A stretch of DNA of 64,000 nt from Bosea sp. F3-2 (GCF_008253865.1 NZ_CP042331.1:5359501-5423500), one strand, 5' to 3'. Counted from the stretch's first letter, positions 7,802 to 16,503 are shown. Program-made: numbers and translations. Notes: generated by a model from the letters alone, not told the origin.

Positions 7802-8875
7802 CTAATATTTAGGCAAAATTGAATGGGCGGACAAAATGCCTTCAAAATGGGCGGGAAGGAAAACGCCTCGGGCAATATCGCGGATCTGTGGGGTTGCGAC
7901 GATCTGGCCAGCCCGTTCCATCCCGGCCAGAACCCAATCGGCATCGTCCTGATCGGGGCGCAGAGCTTCCCGGTCGAAGCGGATGAAATGATCGATCTGG
8001 CGAGGTGGCCGGTCGGCGCCCTGAATCAGCTCTCCGTGCAGAATGCGTTCGATGAGCGGGGTGGGCAGAGCGAGCCGATCCGGCGCGGAAAGGTGCTGCG
8101 CCATACGCGAAAAATTCTCGGGGCGGCAGGCCCAGGCGCTGGCCTTGAGGATCGCGGCGCCGAGTTTCGCGACCGCGGCCGGGCGCCGCTGCACGTCGTC
8201 GGCGCGCCAGGCCAGGACCTTGTCGTGACAGTTGCGCCTCAGGTCGACACTGGCATGCACCATCGCGCCGACACCCGCCGCCACGGCCGCCGAATTCCAG
8301 GGCGCGCCCGCGCAGAAGCCGTCGATCCGCCCGCTGGCGAGCGCCTCGACGGTCTGGGGTGGCGGGACCACCTCGAAGCGCACGTCCTCGCCGAGCTTGA
8401 GCCCGCCCTTCTCCAGCCATTCGCAGAGCAGGTAGATATGCGTCGAGAAGCCGAAGACCGCGGCGAAGGTCAGCGGCGGCAGGCCGGCGGCCCTGCGGCG
8501 CGCGACCAGGGCGGCGAGCGCGCGGGCCGAGGCGGCGGTGTCGCCCAGGTCGCCCTCGTCCAGGCGCGACAGCTCCTCGAAACGCCGGAGCGAAAGGGTG
8601 ATGGCGGCACCGTCACGATTGAGCGCCAGCGGCGCCGCCATCGGGGCCTTCACGCCGCCGATGCCCAGCGTCGCGGCGATGGCGGCCGGGCCGAGCATAT
8701 GGGCGGCGTCGAACAGGCGCACATTCAGCTTGTCGCGCAGGTTCGACCAGGACACCTCGCGAACCAGTTCGAGATGGAGCCCCTCGGCTTCGGCGAAACC
8801 CTCGTCTTTCGCCAGTACGAGCAGCGCGCAATCGACCAGCGGCATGAAGCCGACCCGCAGGTGCAGCGTCGTCAT
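7802..8875 (-). CDS. nasS: Nitrate sensor NasS (NrtA-like, cytoplasmic)
   Basis: A 357-residue protein of the NrtA/CmpA family without a signal peptide: it opens directly with the ligand-binding fold (MTTLHLRVGFMPLVDCALL). Family blocks include EVSWSNLRDKLNVR, the PPPQTVEAL segment and DGFCAGAPWNS, which parallels the ligand pocket of NrtA. In known NasS-NasT systems NasS binds NasT when nitrate is absent and releases it when nitrate or nitrite binds. The gene overlaps nasT by four bases (ATGA), so the two proteins are made together. The stop is followed by the promoter and leader of nrtA. Confidence 0.9.
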   Translation of the reverse strand: MTTLHLRVGFMPLVDCALLVLAKDEGFAEAEGLHLELVREVSWSNLRDKLNVRLFDAAHMLGPAAIAATLGIGGVKAPMAAPLALNRDGAAITLSLRRFEELSRLDEGDLGDTAASARALAALVARRRAAGLPPLTFAAVFGFSTHIYLLCEWLEKGGLKLGEDVRFEVVPPPQTVEALASGRIDGFCAGAPWNSAAVAAGVGAMVHASVDLRRNCHDKVLAWRADDVQRRPAAVAKLGAAILKASAWACRPENFSRMAQHLSAPDRLALPTPLIERILHGELIQGADRPPRQIDHFIRFDREALRPDQDDADWVLAGMERAGQIVATPQIRDIARGVFLPAHFEGILSAHSILPKY

Positions 8876-9456
8876 TTGAGCATCTCCGCGGCGGTGATGA
8901 GGGAGCGGGCGATGTCGACGAGCTTGCGTTTCTCGTTCATCGCGGTGCGGCGCATCAGCGCGTAGGCCTCGTCTTCGGAGAGGCCCTTCAACCGCATGAC
9001 GATGCGCTTGGCGCGGTCGATCGTCTTGCGATCCTCGAGCTGCGAGCGGGCCTCGTCGAGCTCCTCGCGGAGCTTCCGGAAGGCGTTGAAGCGGCTGATG
9101 CAGGTTTGCAGGATCGGCTGCATCCGTTCCTTCTTCAGCCCGTCGACGATATAGGCGGAGACGCCGGCCTCGACCGCCGCCTCGATCGAGGCGGAGTCCG
9201 ACTGGTCGACGAACATGGTGATCGGGCGGCGGATATGCCGGCTGACGAGGAACATGTCGGCGAGCGCGTCGCGGCTGGGATCCTCGAGATCGATCACCAC
9301 GACATCGGGATCATGCGCCTCGATGGCAGCAATCAGCCCGGTCGTCGCGGACACGCGGATCAGCTGCCGGTAACCTGCTTCCCGCAGGCCTTCCTCGATG
9401 ATCGCGGCCCTGACCTGGTTCGCGTCGACGATGAGGATCCGCAGATTTGGCACCAT
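8872..9456 (-). CDS. nasT: ANTAR-domain antiterminator NasT
   Basis: A 194-residue response-regulator-like protein: an N-terminal pseudo-receiver (LRILIVDANQVRAAIIEEGL, with DVVVIDLEDPSRD at the phosphorylation-site position), a coiled linker (FRKLREELDEARSQLEDRK) and a C-terminal ANTAR RNA-binding domain (IDRAKRIVMRLKGLSEDEAYALMRR). It binds two-hairpin leaders to prevent termination; a fitting target is present in front of nrtA. I chose the ATG at 9456, directly before the receiver fold. An in-frame ATG at 9522 would add 22 residues without similarity. The gene is translationally coupled to nasS. Confidence 0.93.
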   Translation of the reverse strand: MVPNLRILIVDANQVRAAIIEEGLREAGYRQLIRVSATTGLIAAIEAHDPDVVVIDLEDPSRDALADMFLVSRHIRRPITMFVDQSDSASIEAAVEAGVSAYIVDGLKKERMQPILQTCISRFNAFRKLREELDEARSQLEDRKTIDRAKRIVMRLKGLSEDEAYALMRRTAMNEKRKLVDIARSLITAAEMLK

Positions 9457-9655
9457 GCCTTTCAGCTGTTCCTTTGGGACGGTTCGCGGTCTGCCAATCA
9501 GGAATCGTGCCATCATGGCCAACGCGCTGATCTCGGTCGCGTGGGTCGTGGACTGACGCGATGTTAGCCTGTAGCGAAATCTGCACCGACAATGACGTCA
9601 TCGCCTGGGCAGACCCGGCCGCGTCGGTGTTCGGGCCGCTGATGGAGATCGCACC

Positions 9656-9868
9656 ATGCCCAAGCTCTGCAAGTTCACCTCGCCGAAGGACGGCCAGGCC
9701 GTCTACGTCAATCCCGATCAGGTCAGCGTAGTCTACACCTTCAAGGGCGAGCCGCCGGATACGATCATCGCCTTCCGCAAGGACTTTCTGCTCGGCGTGA
9801 AGGAGAGCCTGGAGGATGTGGTGAGTACGCTCGACAGGGCCAAGGCAGAGCCGGGCAGCGGTGCCTAG
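9656..9868 (+). CDS. Small conserved-looking protein of unknown function
   Basis: A 70-residue protein with a GGAGAT ribosome site seven bases before the ATG and no membrane segment. It is mixed in charge, with a central part rich in beta-forming residues (AVYVNPDQVSVVYTF) and a helical C-terminus (SLEDVVSTLDRA). I recognise no family. It is divergent from nasT, which begins 200 bp away, and is followed by a palindromic repeat. Codon use looks like that of its neighbours, which supports a real gene. Confidence 0.65.
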   Translation: MPKLCKFTSPKDGQAVYVNPDQVSVVYTFKGEPPDTIIAFRKDFLLGVKESLEDVVSTLDRAKAEPGSGA

Positions 9869-9887
9869 CGCGGAAGGCTCGGCTCCA

Positions 9888-9989
9888 CCGTCATTGCGAG
9901 CGCAGCGAAGCAATACCGGAGGACTGGGCTGAAGCGTTCAACCCAGTCCTCCTGGATTGCTTCGTCGCTGTCGCTCCTCGCAATGACGG
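9888..9989. repeat. Palindromic intergenic repeat (type E)
   Basis: A long inverted repeat. The outer arms begin CCGTCATTGCGAGCG and end CGCAATGACGG. An inner arm pair, AGGACTGGG and CCCAGTCCT, flanks a 14-base loop. It lies between a small plus-strand gene and the DksA-like gene. The GTCATTGCGAGCG-type end is known from dispersed repeats in several alphaproteobacteria. It may fold as one long cruciform or RNA hairpin. Confidence 0.8.
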
Positions 9990-10088
9990 CTGGCATGGTT
10001 CAATCTGATCGAACGCGGCTCAAAGCTTTGCGTTTGCGTTGGATTTTCGCCTGTCGACCCCATATCCTCCGAGCGGGGAGGTGTCAGG

Positions 10089-10352
10089 ATGGCCAGCGGT
10101 TGGGCTCCCGATGGAGCCGTTCAGGACCAGATCGACGATTCCATCAATGACGCGGTCCGGCTGGCGCGATCACGGCTGCCCTCCGGCCCGGGCGAGATCC
10201 ATTGCCAGGAATGCGGCGAGGAAATCCCCGAGGCGCGCCGCCGCGCCATGCCGGGCGCTCGTCTTTGCGTGCAGTGCCAATCGGGCCATGACCGGTCGGC
10301 GGCGTCCTCCGCCTATAACCGGCGTGGCAGCAAGGACAGCCAGTTGAGGTAG
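10089..10352 (+). CDS. DksA/TraR-type C4 zinc-finger protein (short form)
   Basis: An 87-residue protein with the four-cysteine zinc finger of the DksA/TraR family: CQECGEEIPEARRRAM and, after 15 residues, LCVQCQ. It is much shorter than DksA (about 150 residues) and resembles the YbiI-like short members. It lacks the long N-terminal coiled coil, so it may reach the RNA polymerase secondary channel only partly; the role in stringent control is unproven. A strong ribosome site (GGGGAGG) lies about seven bases before the ATG at 10089. The gene converges on dctD. Confidence 0.82.
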   Translation: MASGWAPDGAVQDQIDDSINDAVRLARSRLPSGPGEIHCQECGEEIPEARRRAMPGARLCVQCQSGHDRSAASSAYNRRGSKDSQLR

Positions 10353-10406
10353 GCGGGGCGGCGCTGCCCGGCACGCCGATCAGGAATACCGCCGGCGTCG
10401 GGATAC

Positions 10407-11801
10407 TCAGCGCGTCGGAGTTTTTGTTTCTCGTTCCGCTCCAGGCTCATAGGCCGCGCGATCGATGCCGTGCCTTGCGAGCTTGTCGTAGAAGGTTTTG
10501 CGCGGGATGCGCAGTTTTTCCAGCGCGGCGCGGACGTCGCCCCGCGTTTCTTCCAGCGTCTCCCGGATCAGCGCCGCTTCGACGGCGTTGAGCCGTTCGG
10601 GCAGGCTCAGGAGCTCGGCGTCCTCCGCCTTTCGAACCGGCAGCAGGTTTTCCGGCAGTCCGAGTGCGACACGCTCGGCGAAATGGACGAGCTCCCGTAC
10701 ATTGCCCGGCCAGTCGCTCTCGACGAGGTGCCGTTCGACTGCACGATCCAGGGCAGGCGCTTCCCGGCGGTACTTTTCCGCAGCCCGCGCCAGGAAACGC
10801 GAAAACAGCAGCGGGATGTCGCGGCGGCGCTCGCGCAGCGGCGGAATGCGCAGCGTCACCACATTGAGGCGGTAATAGAGGTCCTCACGAAAATCGCGCC
10901 GCTGCACCCGGTCGCCCAGGTCGGCCTTGGTCGCGGCCACGACCCTGAGATCGACGCGCCGCAGGTCGTTCGAACCGAGCGGTGCGATCTCGCGCATTTC
11001 CAGTACGCGCAGCAGCTTGACCTGTGCGGCGAGCGGCATGCTCTCCAGCTCGTCGAGGAAGAGGGTGCCGCCGCTCGAATGCTCGATGCGCCCGATCCGG
11101 CGCTTCTGCGCACCGGTGAAGGCGCCGGGCTCATAACCGAAGAGCTCGCTCTCGATAACGCTGTCGGGCAGGGCGCCGCAATTCAGCGCGACGAAGGGCT
11201 TGTCGCGTCGCCGCCCGAGGCGATGCAGCAAGTTGGCGACGACCTCCTTGCCGGTTCCCGTCTCACCCTGAACCAGCACGTCGACATCGACATCGGCGAG
11301 TTCGCGGATGGTCTGGCGCAGCCGCATGATAGCGGGCGTCTCGCCGATGAGGGTGGTTTCCTCCTCGCCCTGTGCTGCCAGTGCTCGCAGGCGGCGGTTC
11401 TCGAGGACGAGCGCCCGCTTCTCGGCGGCGCGATGCAAAGTCTCGACGAGGCGTTCACCAGAATAGGGCTTGGCGATGAAGTCGTAGGCACCCTCGCTCA
11501 TCGCCCCGACCGCGGTCTCGATATCGGCATGGCCCGAGATCATGATCACCGGAATGTCGGGATCGAGCGCCCGCAGCCGCCGGAACAATTCGATGCCGTC
11601 CATGCCAGGCATGCGGATGTCGGTGACGACGATGCCGGCATAGTCCGGTCCGATCCTCTGCAGCGCCGCCTGACCGGAGGGCAATGCCACCGCCGGGAAG
11701 CCGGCGAGGCGCAGCGCCTGCACATTGGCGTCGCGCAGATCGGGGTCGTCGTCGACGAAGGCGACCTCGATCGCAGCGATGGAAGCGCCGGAATCGCTCA
11801 T
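10407..11801 (-). CDS. dctD: C4-dicarboxylate response regulator, sigma-54 activator
   Basis: A 464-residue NtrC-family regulator that activates dctA when phosphorylated by DctB. Domains in order: receiver (VVTDIRMPGMDG with the phospho-aspartate near residue 60), AAA+ sigma-54 activation domain with Walker A GETGTGKE and the sigma-54 contact loop GAFTGA, and a Fis-type helix-turn-helix (DVRAALEKLRIPRKTFYDKLARHGI). It overlaps dctB by four bases (ATGA). A sigma-54 promoter and a palindromic activator site in front of dctA, 2 kb away, fit this role. Confidence 0.93.
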   Translation of the reverse strand: MSDSGASIAAIEVAFVDDDPDLRDANVQALRLAGFPAVALPSGQAALQRIGPDYAGIVVTDIRMPGMDGIELFRRLRALDPDIPVIMISGHADIETAVGAMSEGAYDFIAKPYSGERLVETLHRAAEKRALVLENRRLRALAAQGEEETTLIGETPAIMRLRQTIRELADVDVDVLVQGETGTGKEVVANLLHRLGRRRDKPFVALNCGALPDSVIESELFGYEPGAFTGAQKRRIGRIEHSSGGTLFLDELESMPLAAQVKLLRVLEMREIAPLGSNDLRRVDLRVVAATKADLGDRVQRRDFREDLYYRLNVVTLRIPPLRERRRDIPLLFSRFLARAAEKYRREAPALDRAVERHLVESDWPGNVRELVHFAERVALGLPENLLPVRKAEDAELLSLPERLNAVEAALIRETLEETRGDVRAALEKLRIPRKTFYDKLARHGIDRAAYEPGAERETKTPTR

Positions 11802-13618
11802 GCGGCCGCCCTCTCGAGGTTGATGACGAAGCTGGCGCCTTCGCCCGGCCGGCTGGTCGCCGTCAGCGTGCCGCCGAAGGAGGTGATCATGTCCTGCGAG
11901 ATCACGAGCCCGAGGCCGAGACCCTTCGGCTTGGTCGTGCTGAAAGGGGTGAAGAGCTGCGCCAGCGCTTCTTCGGACAGGCCCGGACCGCGATCCGCGA
12001 TGGTGATTTCGACACGATCGCCGCGTGGGGTGACCGTTATGGCGAGCGCGGGTTGGCGGCCGTCTCCGCCTTCGAGCAATGCTTCGATCGCGTTGCGCAG
12101 CAGATTGACCAGCACCTGTTCGAGCTCGATCGGGCGGGCGGTGACGAGGACCGGCTCCGGCGGCGCAGTCATGAGCGGCGTTACGCCAGCCTGACGGAGC
12201 GGCCCTTCGAGCAGGGTCAGGGCACCTTCGAGGACGGTCGCTACCGGCACGGGCATTGGCTGCCCCTTGCCGCGACGCGCGAAGCCACGCAGGGCCTCGG
12301 TGATCGCCCCGATCCGATCTGTCAGCGAGACGATCCGCACCAGTGCGGCGTCGGCCTCAGTCGGGTCGGATCGCTTGAGGAAAGCGCGGGCGTTCTCGGC
12401 ATAGGTGCGCAGCGCCGCGAGCGGCTGGTTGACCTCATGGGCGACGCCCGCGGTGATCTGGCCGAGCGTCGCCAGGCGGTTGGCCTTGGCGAGTTCTTCC
12501 CGGAGATTGGACAGGCGCTCCTGTGCCCGGGTCCGCTTCGCCATTTCGGCGACGAGCCGCTGATTGGCGCCGGCCAGCTCCGCCGTGCGCTCGGCGACGC
12601 GCTCCTCGAGCTCGGCCTTCGCGCGGGCGTCGGCCTCGCGCCGGGCGAGATTGTGCTGGCGCCGGCGCAGGGCGAAGGCGGCGAGCGCGGTGCCCGGCAT
12701 CAGCACGAGCGCGACCAGCGCCTGCGCTTGTGAACGGCCTTCGGTGATCGCGGCATCGACGGGCAGCAGCACCTCCAGCGCCCAGTCCGTCGTCGGTACG
12801 GGCTGGCGCATCTGGACGTATCGGCCGGTGAGCGGACTCGCTCCCTGAACGAGCTCGCCCTGCCGCCGCAGCGGCAGGAGCGTCAGCGGGGCGGCGCCGA
12901 ACTGGAGCGAGTCCCGGATCGCCGCAGCAGTCGCCTGATCGAGCGGCGCCTCGACCCGGAAGCGCCAATCCTCGATCGTCGCGAGCAGCACGACGCCGCG
13001 TTGGTCGACGACATAGCTCTGGCCGCCCAGCGCCCGCCAGTCGGCCTCGACCCGGTCGAACTCGACCTTGACGACGATTACGCCGAGGCTCTGGCCGGCC
13101 TCCTCGATCCGCCGGGTGATATAGAGGCCGGGACGCTGGCTGACCGTGCCAAGCGCGAACTGTTCCGCGCCGCCAGTCGCGACCGCTCCCCTGAAATAGT
13201 CACGGAAGCTGTAGTCGCTGCCGACGAAGCTCGTCGGCTCGTTCCAGTTGCTGGCCGCGATCGCGACGCCGTCCGGGCCGAGCAGGTAGATCACGGCGGT
13301 GCGGGCTTCGCGCGCGATGGCTTCCAGCTTGAGGTCGAGCCCGTGGCGGCTGCCGCCGGTCAGGGCCTGCCGCACATCCGGGTCGCGGGCCAGGATGACC
13401 GGCAGCGCGCGCTGCTTCTCAAGCTCGCCACGCAGGATGGCAAGCGCCAGCGTTCCGGCATCCTCGGCGCGCGATTGCGTGCCGGCGATAGCCCGGCTGC
13501 GGCCGAACTCTCCGGCGGCGAAGAGCGAGGCGATGGCGATCGCCGCGACGATCAGCCCGAAGACCAGCCAGCGCAGCGTCGCAGTGCTCTTCCGCGGATC
13601 GAGCAGGAAATGGCTCAT
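11798..13618 (-). CDS. dctB: C4-dicarboxylate sensor histidine kinase
   Basis: A 606-residue membrane kinase. An N-terminal membrane segment (WLVFGLIVAAIAIASLF) is followed by a periplasmic double-PAS-like sensor (about residues 45-285; FVGSDYSFRDYFRGA and GLYITRRI are typical), a second membrane segment (ALVALVLMPGTALAAFAL), a coiled coil, the phospho-acceptor box AGVAHEVNQPLAALRTY, and the ATP-binding N, G1 and G2 boxes (LLRNAIEAL, IADRGPGLS, GLGLGLVIS). I chose the ATG at 13618; a GTG at 13645 would lie inside the palindrome upstream. It senses succinate, fumarate and malate with DctA and signals to DctD. Confidence 0.93.
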   Translation of the reverse strand: MSHFLLDPRKSTATLRWLVFGLIVAAIAIASLFAAGEFGRSRAIAGTQSRAEDAGTLALAILRGELEKQRALPVILARDPDVRQALTGGSRHGLDLKLEAIAREARTAVIYLLGPDGVAIAASNWNEPTSFVGSDYSFRDYFRGAVATGGAEQFALGTVSQRPGLYITRRIEEAGQSLGVIVVKVEFDRVEADWRALGGQSYVVDQRGVVLLATIEDWRFRVEAPLDQATAAAIRDSLQFGAAPLTLLPLRRQGELVQGASPLTGRYVQMRQPVPTTDWALEVLLPVDAAITEGRSQAQALVALVLMPGTALAAFALRRRQHNLARREADARAKAELEERVAERTAELAGANQRLVAEMAKRTRAQERLSNLREELAKANRLATLGQITAGVAHEVNQPLAALRTYAENARAFLKRSDPTEADAALVRIVSLTDRIGAITEALRGFARRGKGQPMPVPVATVLEGALTLLEGPLRQAGVTPLMTAPPEPVLVTARPIELEQVLVNLLRNAIEALLEGGDGRQPALAITVTPRGDRVEITIADRGPGLSEEALAQLFTPFSTTKPKGLGLGLVISQDMITSFGGTLTATSRPGEGASFVINLERAAA

Positions 13619-13627
13619 AACCAGTCG

Positions 13628-13647
13628 TTGTGCGGATTTCCGCACAA
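13628..13647. promoter_or_regulatory. Perfect palindrome, probable DctD activator site
   Basis: TTGTGCGGATTTCCGCACAA: nine-base arms around TT. It lies 104 bp upstream of the -24 element of dctA and 9 bp upstream of the dctB start, the usual distance for an enhancer of a sigma-54 promoter. A weaker half-match (TGTGCGG) follows at 13661. It resembles the palindromic DctD sites of rhizobia as I remember them. Its closeness to dctB suggests it could also affect dctBD expression. Confidence 0.72.
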
Positions 13648-13750
13648 ATCAAGAGGGGGCTGTGCGGCTTCTCGCCATGCGGCACGCCCCAGCCCGCGTA
13701 GCGACCAGCTAACCCATTGTTTTGTCGGATATCTGTCGATTTCGTGCGGT

Positions 13751-13766
13751 TGGCACGGCGGTTGCT
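13751..13766 (+). promoter_or_regulatory. Sigma-54 promoter of dctA
   Basis: TGGCACGGCGGTTGCT matches the -24/-12 consensus in every conserved base at correct spacing. Transcription would start near 13777, about 47 bases before the dctA ATG at 13824. Together with the upstream palindrome and the linked dctB-dctD genes this is a classical dctA control region. Confidence 0.92.
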
Positions 13767-13823
13767 CAAAAGGCGTAGCGGTTTCGAACAAGAGCAAAAC
13801 ACCGCCGACCCAAGGAGCACATC

Positions 13824-15161
13824 ATGGCGACCACGCTCGACATCGCGCCGGCCCAGCCGGCGCGCCCCAGGAAGTTCTATCAGCACCTCTATGTCCAGGT
13901 TCTGTTCGCCATTGCGGCGGGCATCCTGCTCGGTCATTTCTGGCCGGAGCAGGGCACGGCGATGAAGCCGCTCGGCGATTCCTTCATCAAGCTGGTGAAG
14001 ATGATCATCGCGCCGGTGATCTTCCTGACGGTCTCGACCGGGATCGCGGGCATGACCGACATGAAGAAGGTCGGCCGCGTCGCCGGCAAGGCGATGATCT
14101 ATTTCCTGTGCTTCTCGACGCTGGCGCTGATCGTCGGCCTGATCATCGGCAATGTGGTCCAGCCCGGCGCGGGCCTGCACATCAATCCCGCCAGCCTCGA
14201 CGCCAAGGCCGTACAGGGCTACGCCGCCAAGGCGCATGACTCGAGCGTCGTCGGCTTCCTGCAGAACATCATCCCGGACACGATCGTCGGCGCCTTCGCC
14301 TCCGGCGACATCCTGCAGGTGCTGTTCTTCTCCGTGCTGTTCGGGCTCTCGCTCGCGATGGTGGGCGAGCGCGGCAAGCCGGTGGTCGACTTCCTGCAGG
14401 CGCTCTCGACCCCGATCTTCAAGCTGGTGTCGATCCTGATGAAGGCCGCCCCGATCGGCGCCTTCGGCGCGATGGCCTTCACCATCGGCCGCTACGGCAT
14501 CGGCTCGGTCGCCAACCTCGCCTTCCTGATCCTGACCTTCTACATCACGGCGGCGGTCTTCGTCCTTGTCGTGCTCGGCGCGGTCGCCCGCTACAACGGC
14601 TTCTCGATCCTGGCGCTGATCCGCTACATCAAGGAAGAAATCCTCCTCGTCATCGGCACCAGCTCCTCGGAAGCGGCGCTGCCGAGCCTGATGGAGAAGA
14701 TGGAGGCCGCCGGCTGCAAGCGTTCCGTCGTCGGGCTGGTCATCCCGACCGGCTATTCCTTCAATCTGGACGGCACCAACATCTACATGACGCTGGCGGC
14801 GCTGTTCATCGCGCAGGCCATGGACATCCATTTGCCGCTCAGTGACCAGATCCTGCTGCTGCTCGTCGCCATGCTGAGCTCGAAGGGCGCGGCCGGCATC
14901 ACCGGCGCGGGCTTCATCACGCTGGCCGCGACGCTCTCGGTCGTTCCCGCCGTCCCGGTCGCGGGCATGGCGCTGATCCTCGGCATTGACCGCTTCATGT
15001 CGGAATGCCGCGCGGTGACCAACTTCATCGGCAACGCCGTCGCGACGATCGTGGTGGCCCGCTGGGAAGGCGAGCTTGATCAGGACCAGCTGCAGGCCGC
15101 GCTGAGCGGTCACTCCCCGCTGGTGGTCGATGGCGAGGTCCTGGTGGTCCCGGCCGAGTAA
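13824..15161 (+). CDS. dctA: C4-dicarboxylate:cation symporter
   Basis: A 445-residue inner-membrane carrier of the dicarboxylate/amino acid:cation symporter (DAACS) family that takes up succinate, fumarate and malate. Diagnostic segments include the serine-rich hairpin region LLVIGTSSSEAALPSL, the substrate-binding stretch PTGYSFNLDGTNIY and the late motif MLSSKGAAGITGAGF. The ribosome site AAGGAG lies six bases before the ATG. The gene is divergent from dctB and has its own sigma-54 promoter. Length and motifs are normal for DctA. Confidence 0.96.
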   Translation: MATTLDIAPAQPARPRKFYQHLYVQVLFAIAAGILLGHFWPEQGTAMKPLGDSFIKLVKMIIAPVIFLTVSTGIAGMTDMKKVGRVAGKAMIYFLCFSTLALIVGLIIGNVVQPGAGLHINPASLDAKAVQGYAAKAHDSSVVGFLQNIIPDTIVGAFASGDILQVLFFSVLFGLSLAMVGERGKPVVDFLQALSTPIFKLVSILMKAAPIGAFGAMAFTIGRYGIGSVANLAFLILTFYITAAVFVLVVLGAVARYNGFSILALIRYIKEEILLVIGTSSSEAALPSLMEKMEAAGCKRSVVGLVIPTGYSFNLDGTNIYMTLAALFIAQAMDIHLPLSDQILLLLVAMLSSKGAAGITGAGFITLAATLSVVPAVPVAGMALILGIDRFMSECRAVTNFIGNAVATIVVARWEGELDQDQLQAALSGHSPLVVDGEVLVVPAE

Positions 15162-15289
15162 GGCCTGGTGCGGGCCCGGAGCACCGATCTCCCGCGGTGT
15201 TTCGGGCCGCCCATCATCACGCCTGCATTCACAAGAAGCATCGGATGTCCCGGCGCGCCTCGATCGAAGGCCGCCGCGGGCATCCGAAA

Positions 15290-15525
15290 TGCCGTTCGAT
15301 CCTGATACCTGTTGCGCTGGGTCACATCGCGGATCGCCGTCAGCCTCGACAGGGCATCGGGTGACCTGTTCGCCTTGTAGATTGCCTGGAAGACCTGGCT
15401 CGCATCGTCACAGCGGCCGAGATTGAAATAGGACCAGCCGCGCTCATTCCAACCGCGGATCGATTTCGGTCGCGGGCTCCAACAACGGGGTCGACCCGAT
15501 CGTTGAACACAGATCGGCGATCAGC
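15290..15525 (-). pseudogene. Possible frameshifted remnant of a TPR-type gene
   Basis: The 584 bp between dctA and the lipoprotein gene have no convincing intact gene. On the minus strand one frame reads LIADLCSTIGSTPLLEP and is interrupted. An adjacent frame then reads RGWNERGWSYFNLGRCDDA followed by a helix with a VFQAIYKAN segment. The second part looks like a tetratricopeptide unit (W-x2-L/Y-G-x2-Y-x2-A spacing), so a frameshift may have destroyed a TPR protein. No start and no full domain remain. The rest of the interval (15162-15290 and 15525-15745) holds nothing I can identify. Confidence 0.3.
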
Positions 15526-15745
15526 CGGCAAAGATGATTCAGGGCAGCCCAGTTTTTTCTTTCCAGCAGATGAGAAAACTGCGGTCGGCCTTGCTCTGCC
15601 ACGGTGAAATCAACTCGAAAACACCTGTGGAGAAGAGAGTTGTCTTGCTAAGTGAAGTCAGGAGACAGGCAGATACTGCTGCCACATCCTGTCACACGAC
15701 CCGAACGGGCTTGCGCCTCCACTCCGGTCGCGGCAACAATGGCTG

Positions 15746-16030
15746 ATGATCAGGATATCGATAGCTGCAAGCGTGGTCGCCATCCTCGTGGCAGGCTGCG
15801 TCTCGTCCCAGCCCCGCCCGGTTCCGGGCGCTTCGGCTGGCCCTGCCAAGCGGATCGTTCGTGACAGCGCACAGCTCATCCTCCCGGATGGCACGCGCGT
15901 CAACCCGGACTCGACCGGCGGTTTCGAATTGCCCAATGGCGATTACGTCAAGCGCGAACCCGGCGGCGCTCTCGTGCTGCCCACAGGCGCGCGCTGCCTG
16001 CCTGATCAGGGCGGCTATCTCTGCCCCTGA
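15746..16030 (+). CDS. Small lipoprotein
   Basis: A 94-residue protein with a lipoprotein signal: a short N-terminus (MIRISIA), a hydrophobic core and the lipobox LVAGC with the acceptor cysteine at residue 18. The mature part is rich in Gly and Pro, with short repeats of the form 'LPDGTRV/LPNGDYV/LPTGARC' that look like small beta units, and two later cysteines (GARCLPDQGGYLC) that may pair. I know no named family. It is probably anchored in the outer or inner membrane facing the periplasm. Confidence 0.75.
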   Translation: MIRISIAASVVAILVAGCVSSQPRPVPGASAGPAKRIVRDSAQLILPDGTRVNPDSTGGFELPNGDYVKREPGGALVLPTGARCLPDQGGYLCP

Positions 16031-16115
16031 CCACGATAGAACCCTTCCGGGCCGATGAGCCGGTCCGGTCGTGCCATTCGGTCACTGGCTGGTCTCGACG
16101 GGCAACCGTGCCGCG

Positions 16116-16361
16116 TCAGGTGCTCTGCTGTCGCGAGGCCTTTCCGGCCGAGGCCTGCCGTTTCGACGGCTTTTCGGCGGCCTGCTGACCCGACGGCCAG
16201 GAAACCCCCTCATCATCGAGCACGTGGTTGTGACTACGATAGGCCCAGATTTCCTTGGCCGCGTCCCAGTGCTCGCGATCACGGCCTTCGGGTTGGCCGT
16301 CCTTGATCCACAAGGCGTAGGCGATCTTCCGGATTTCGCGCTGGGATTTCTCGTCCTTCAT
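16116..16361 (-). CDS. DUF2934 family protein
   Basis: An 81-residue basic protein. Its first half (REIRKIAYALWIKDGQPEGR followed by DREHWDAAKEIW) is the DUF2934 pattern, a short helical unit common in Rhizobiales and of unknown function. The C-terminal part is a Lys/Ala/Ser-rich tail (KPSKRQASAGKASRQ) that may bind nucleic acid or be disordered. I chose the ATG at 16361, which follows GGAGACGAGAC, over an upstream ATG at 16394. Confidence 0.8.
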   Translation of the reverse strand: MKDEKSQREIRKIAYALWIKDGQPEGRDREHWDAAKEIWAYRSHNHVLDDEGVSWPSGQQAAEKPSKRQASAGKASRQQST

Positions 16362-16503
16362 GTCTCGTCTCCATGATCGCTCCCCAATGCGCATTGGGGA
16401 ATCCTGGCTTCGGAGAGGGCAACGGCTCAGCCGTGCAGGGGATTAACGACGTTCGGGGGCACGCTGTTCCCTTGCGGGTTTGAAAGATCTCGCGGGGCGA
16501 CGT

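Noticed and set aside
9888..9989. CRISPR array or phage attachment site
   Set aside because: There is one palindrome without spacers, and no cas, integrase or transposase gene is nearby; it is an intergenic repeat.
13419..15113. 564-codon minus-strand frame covering dctA and the dctA-dctB spacer
   Set aside because: It runs over the sigma-54 promoter and dctA, which is certain; the translation is charged and repetitive.
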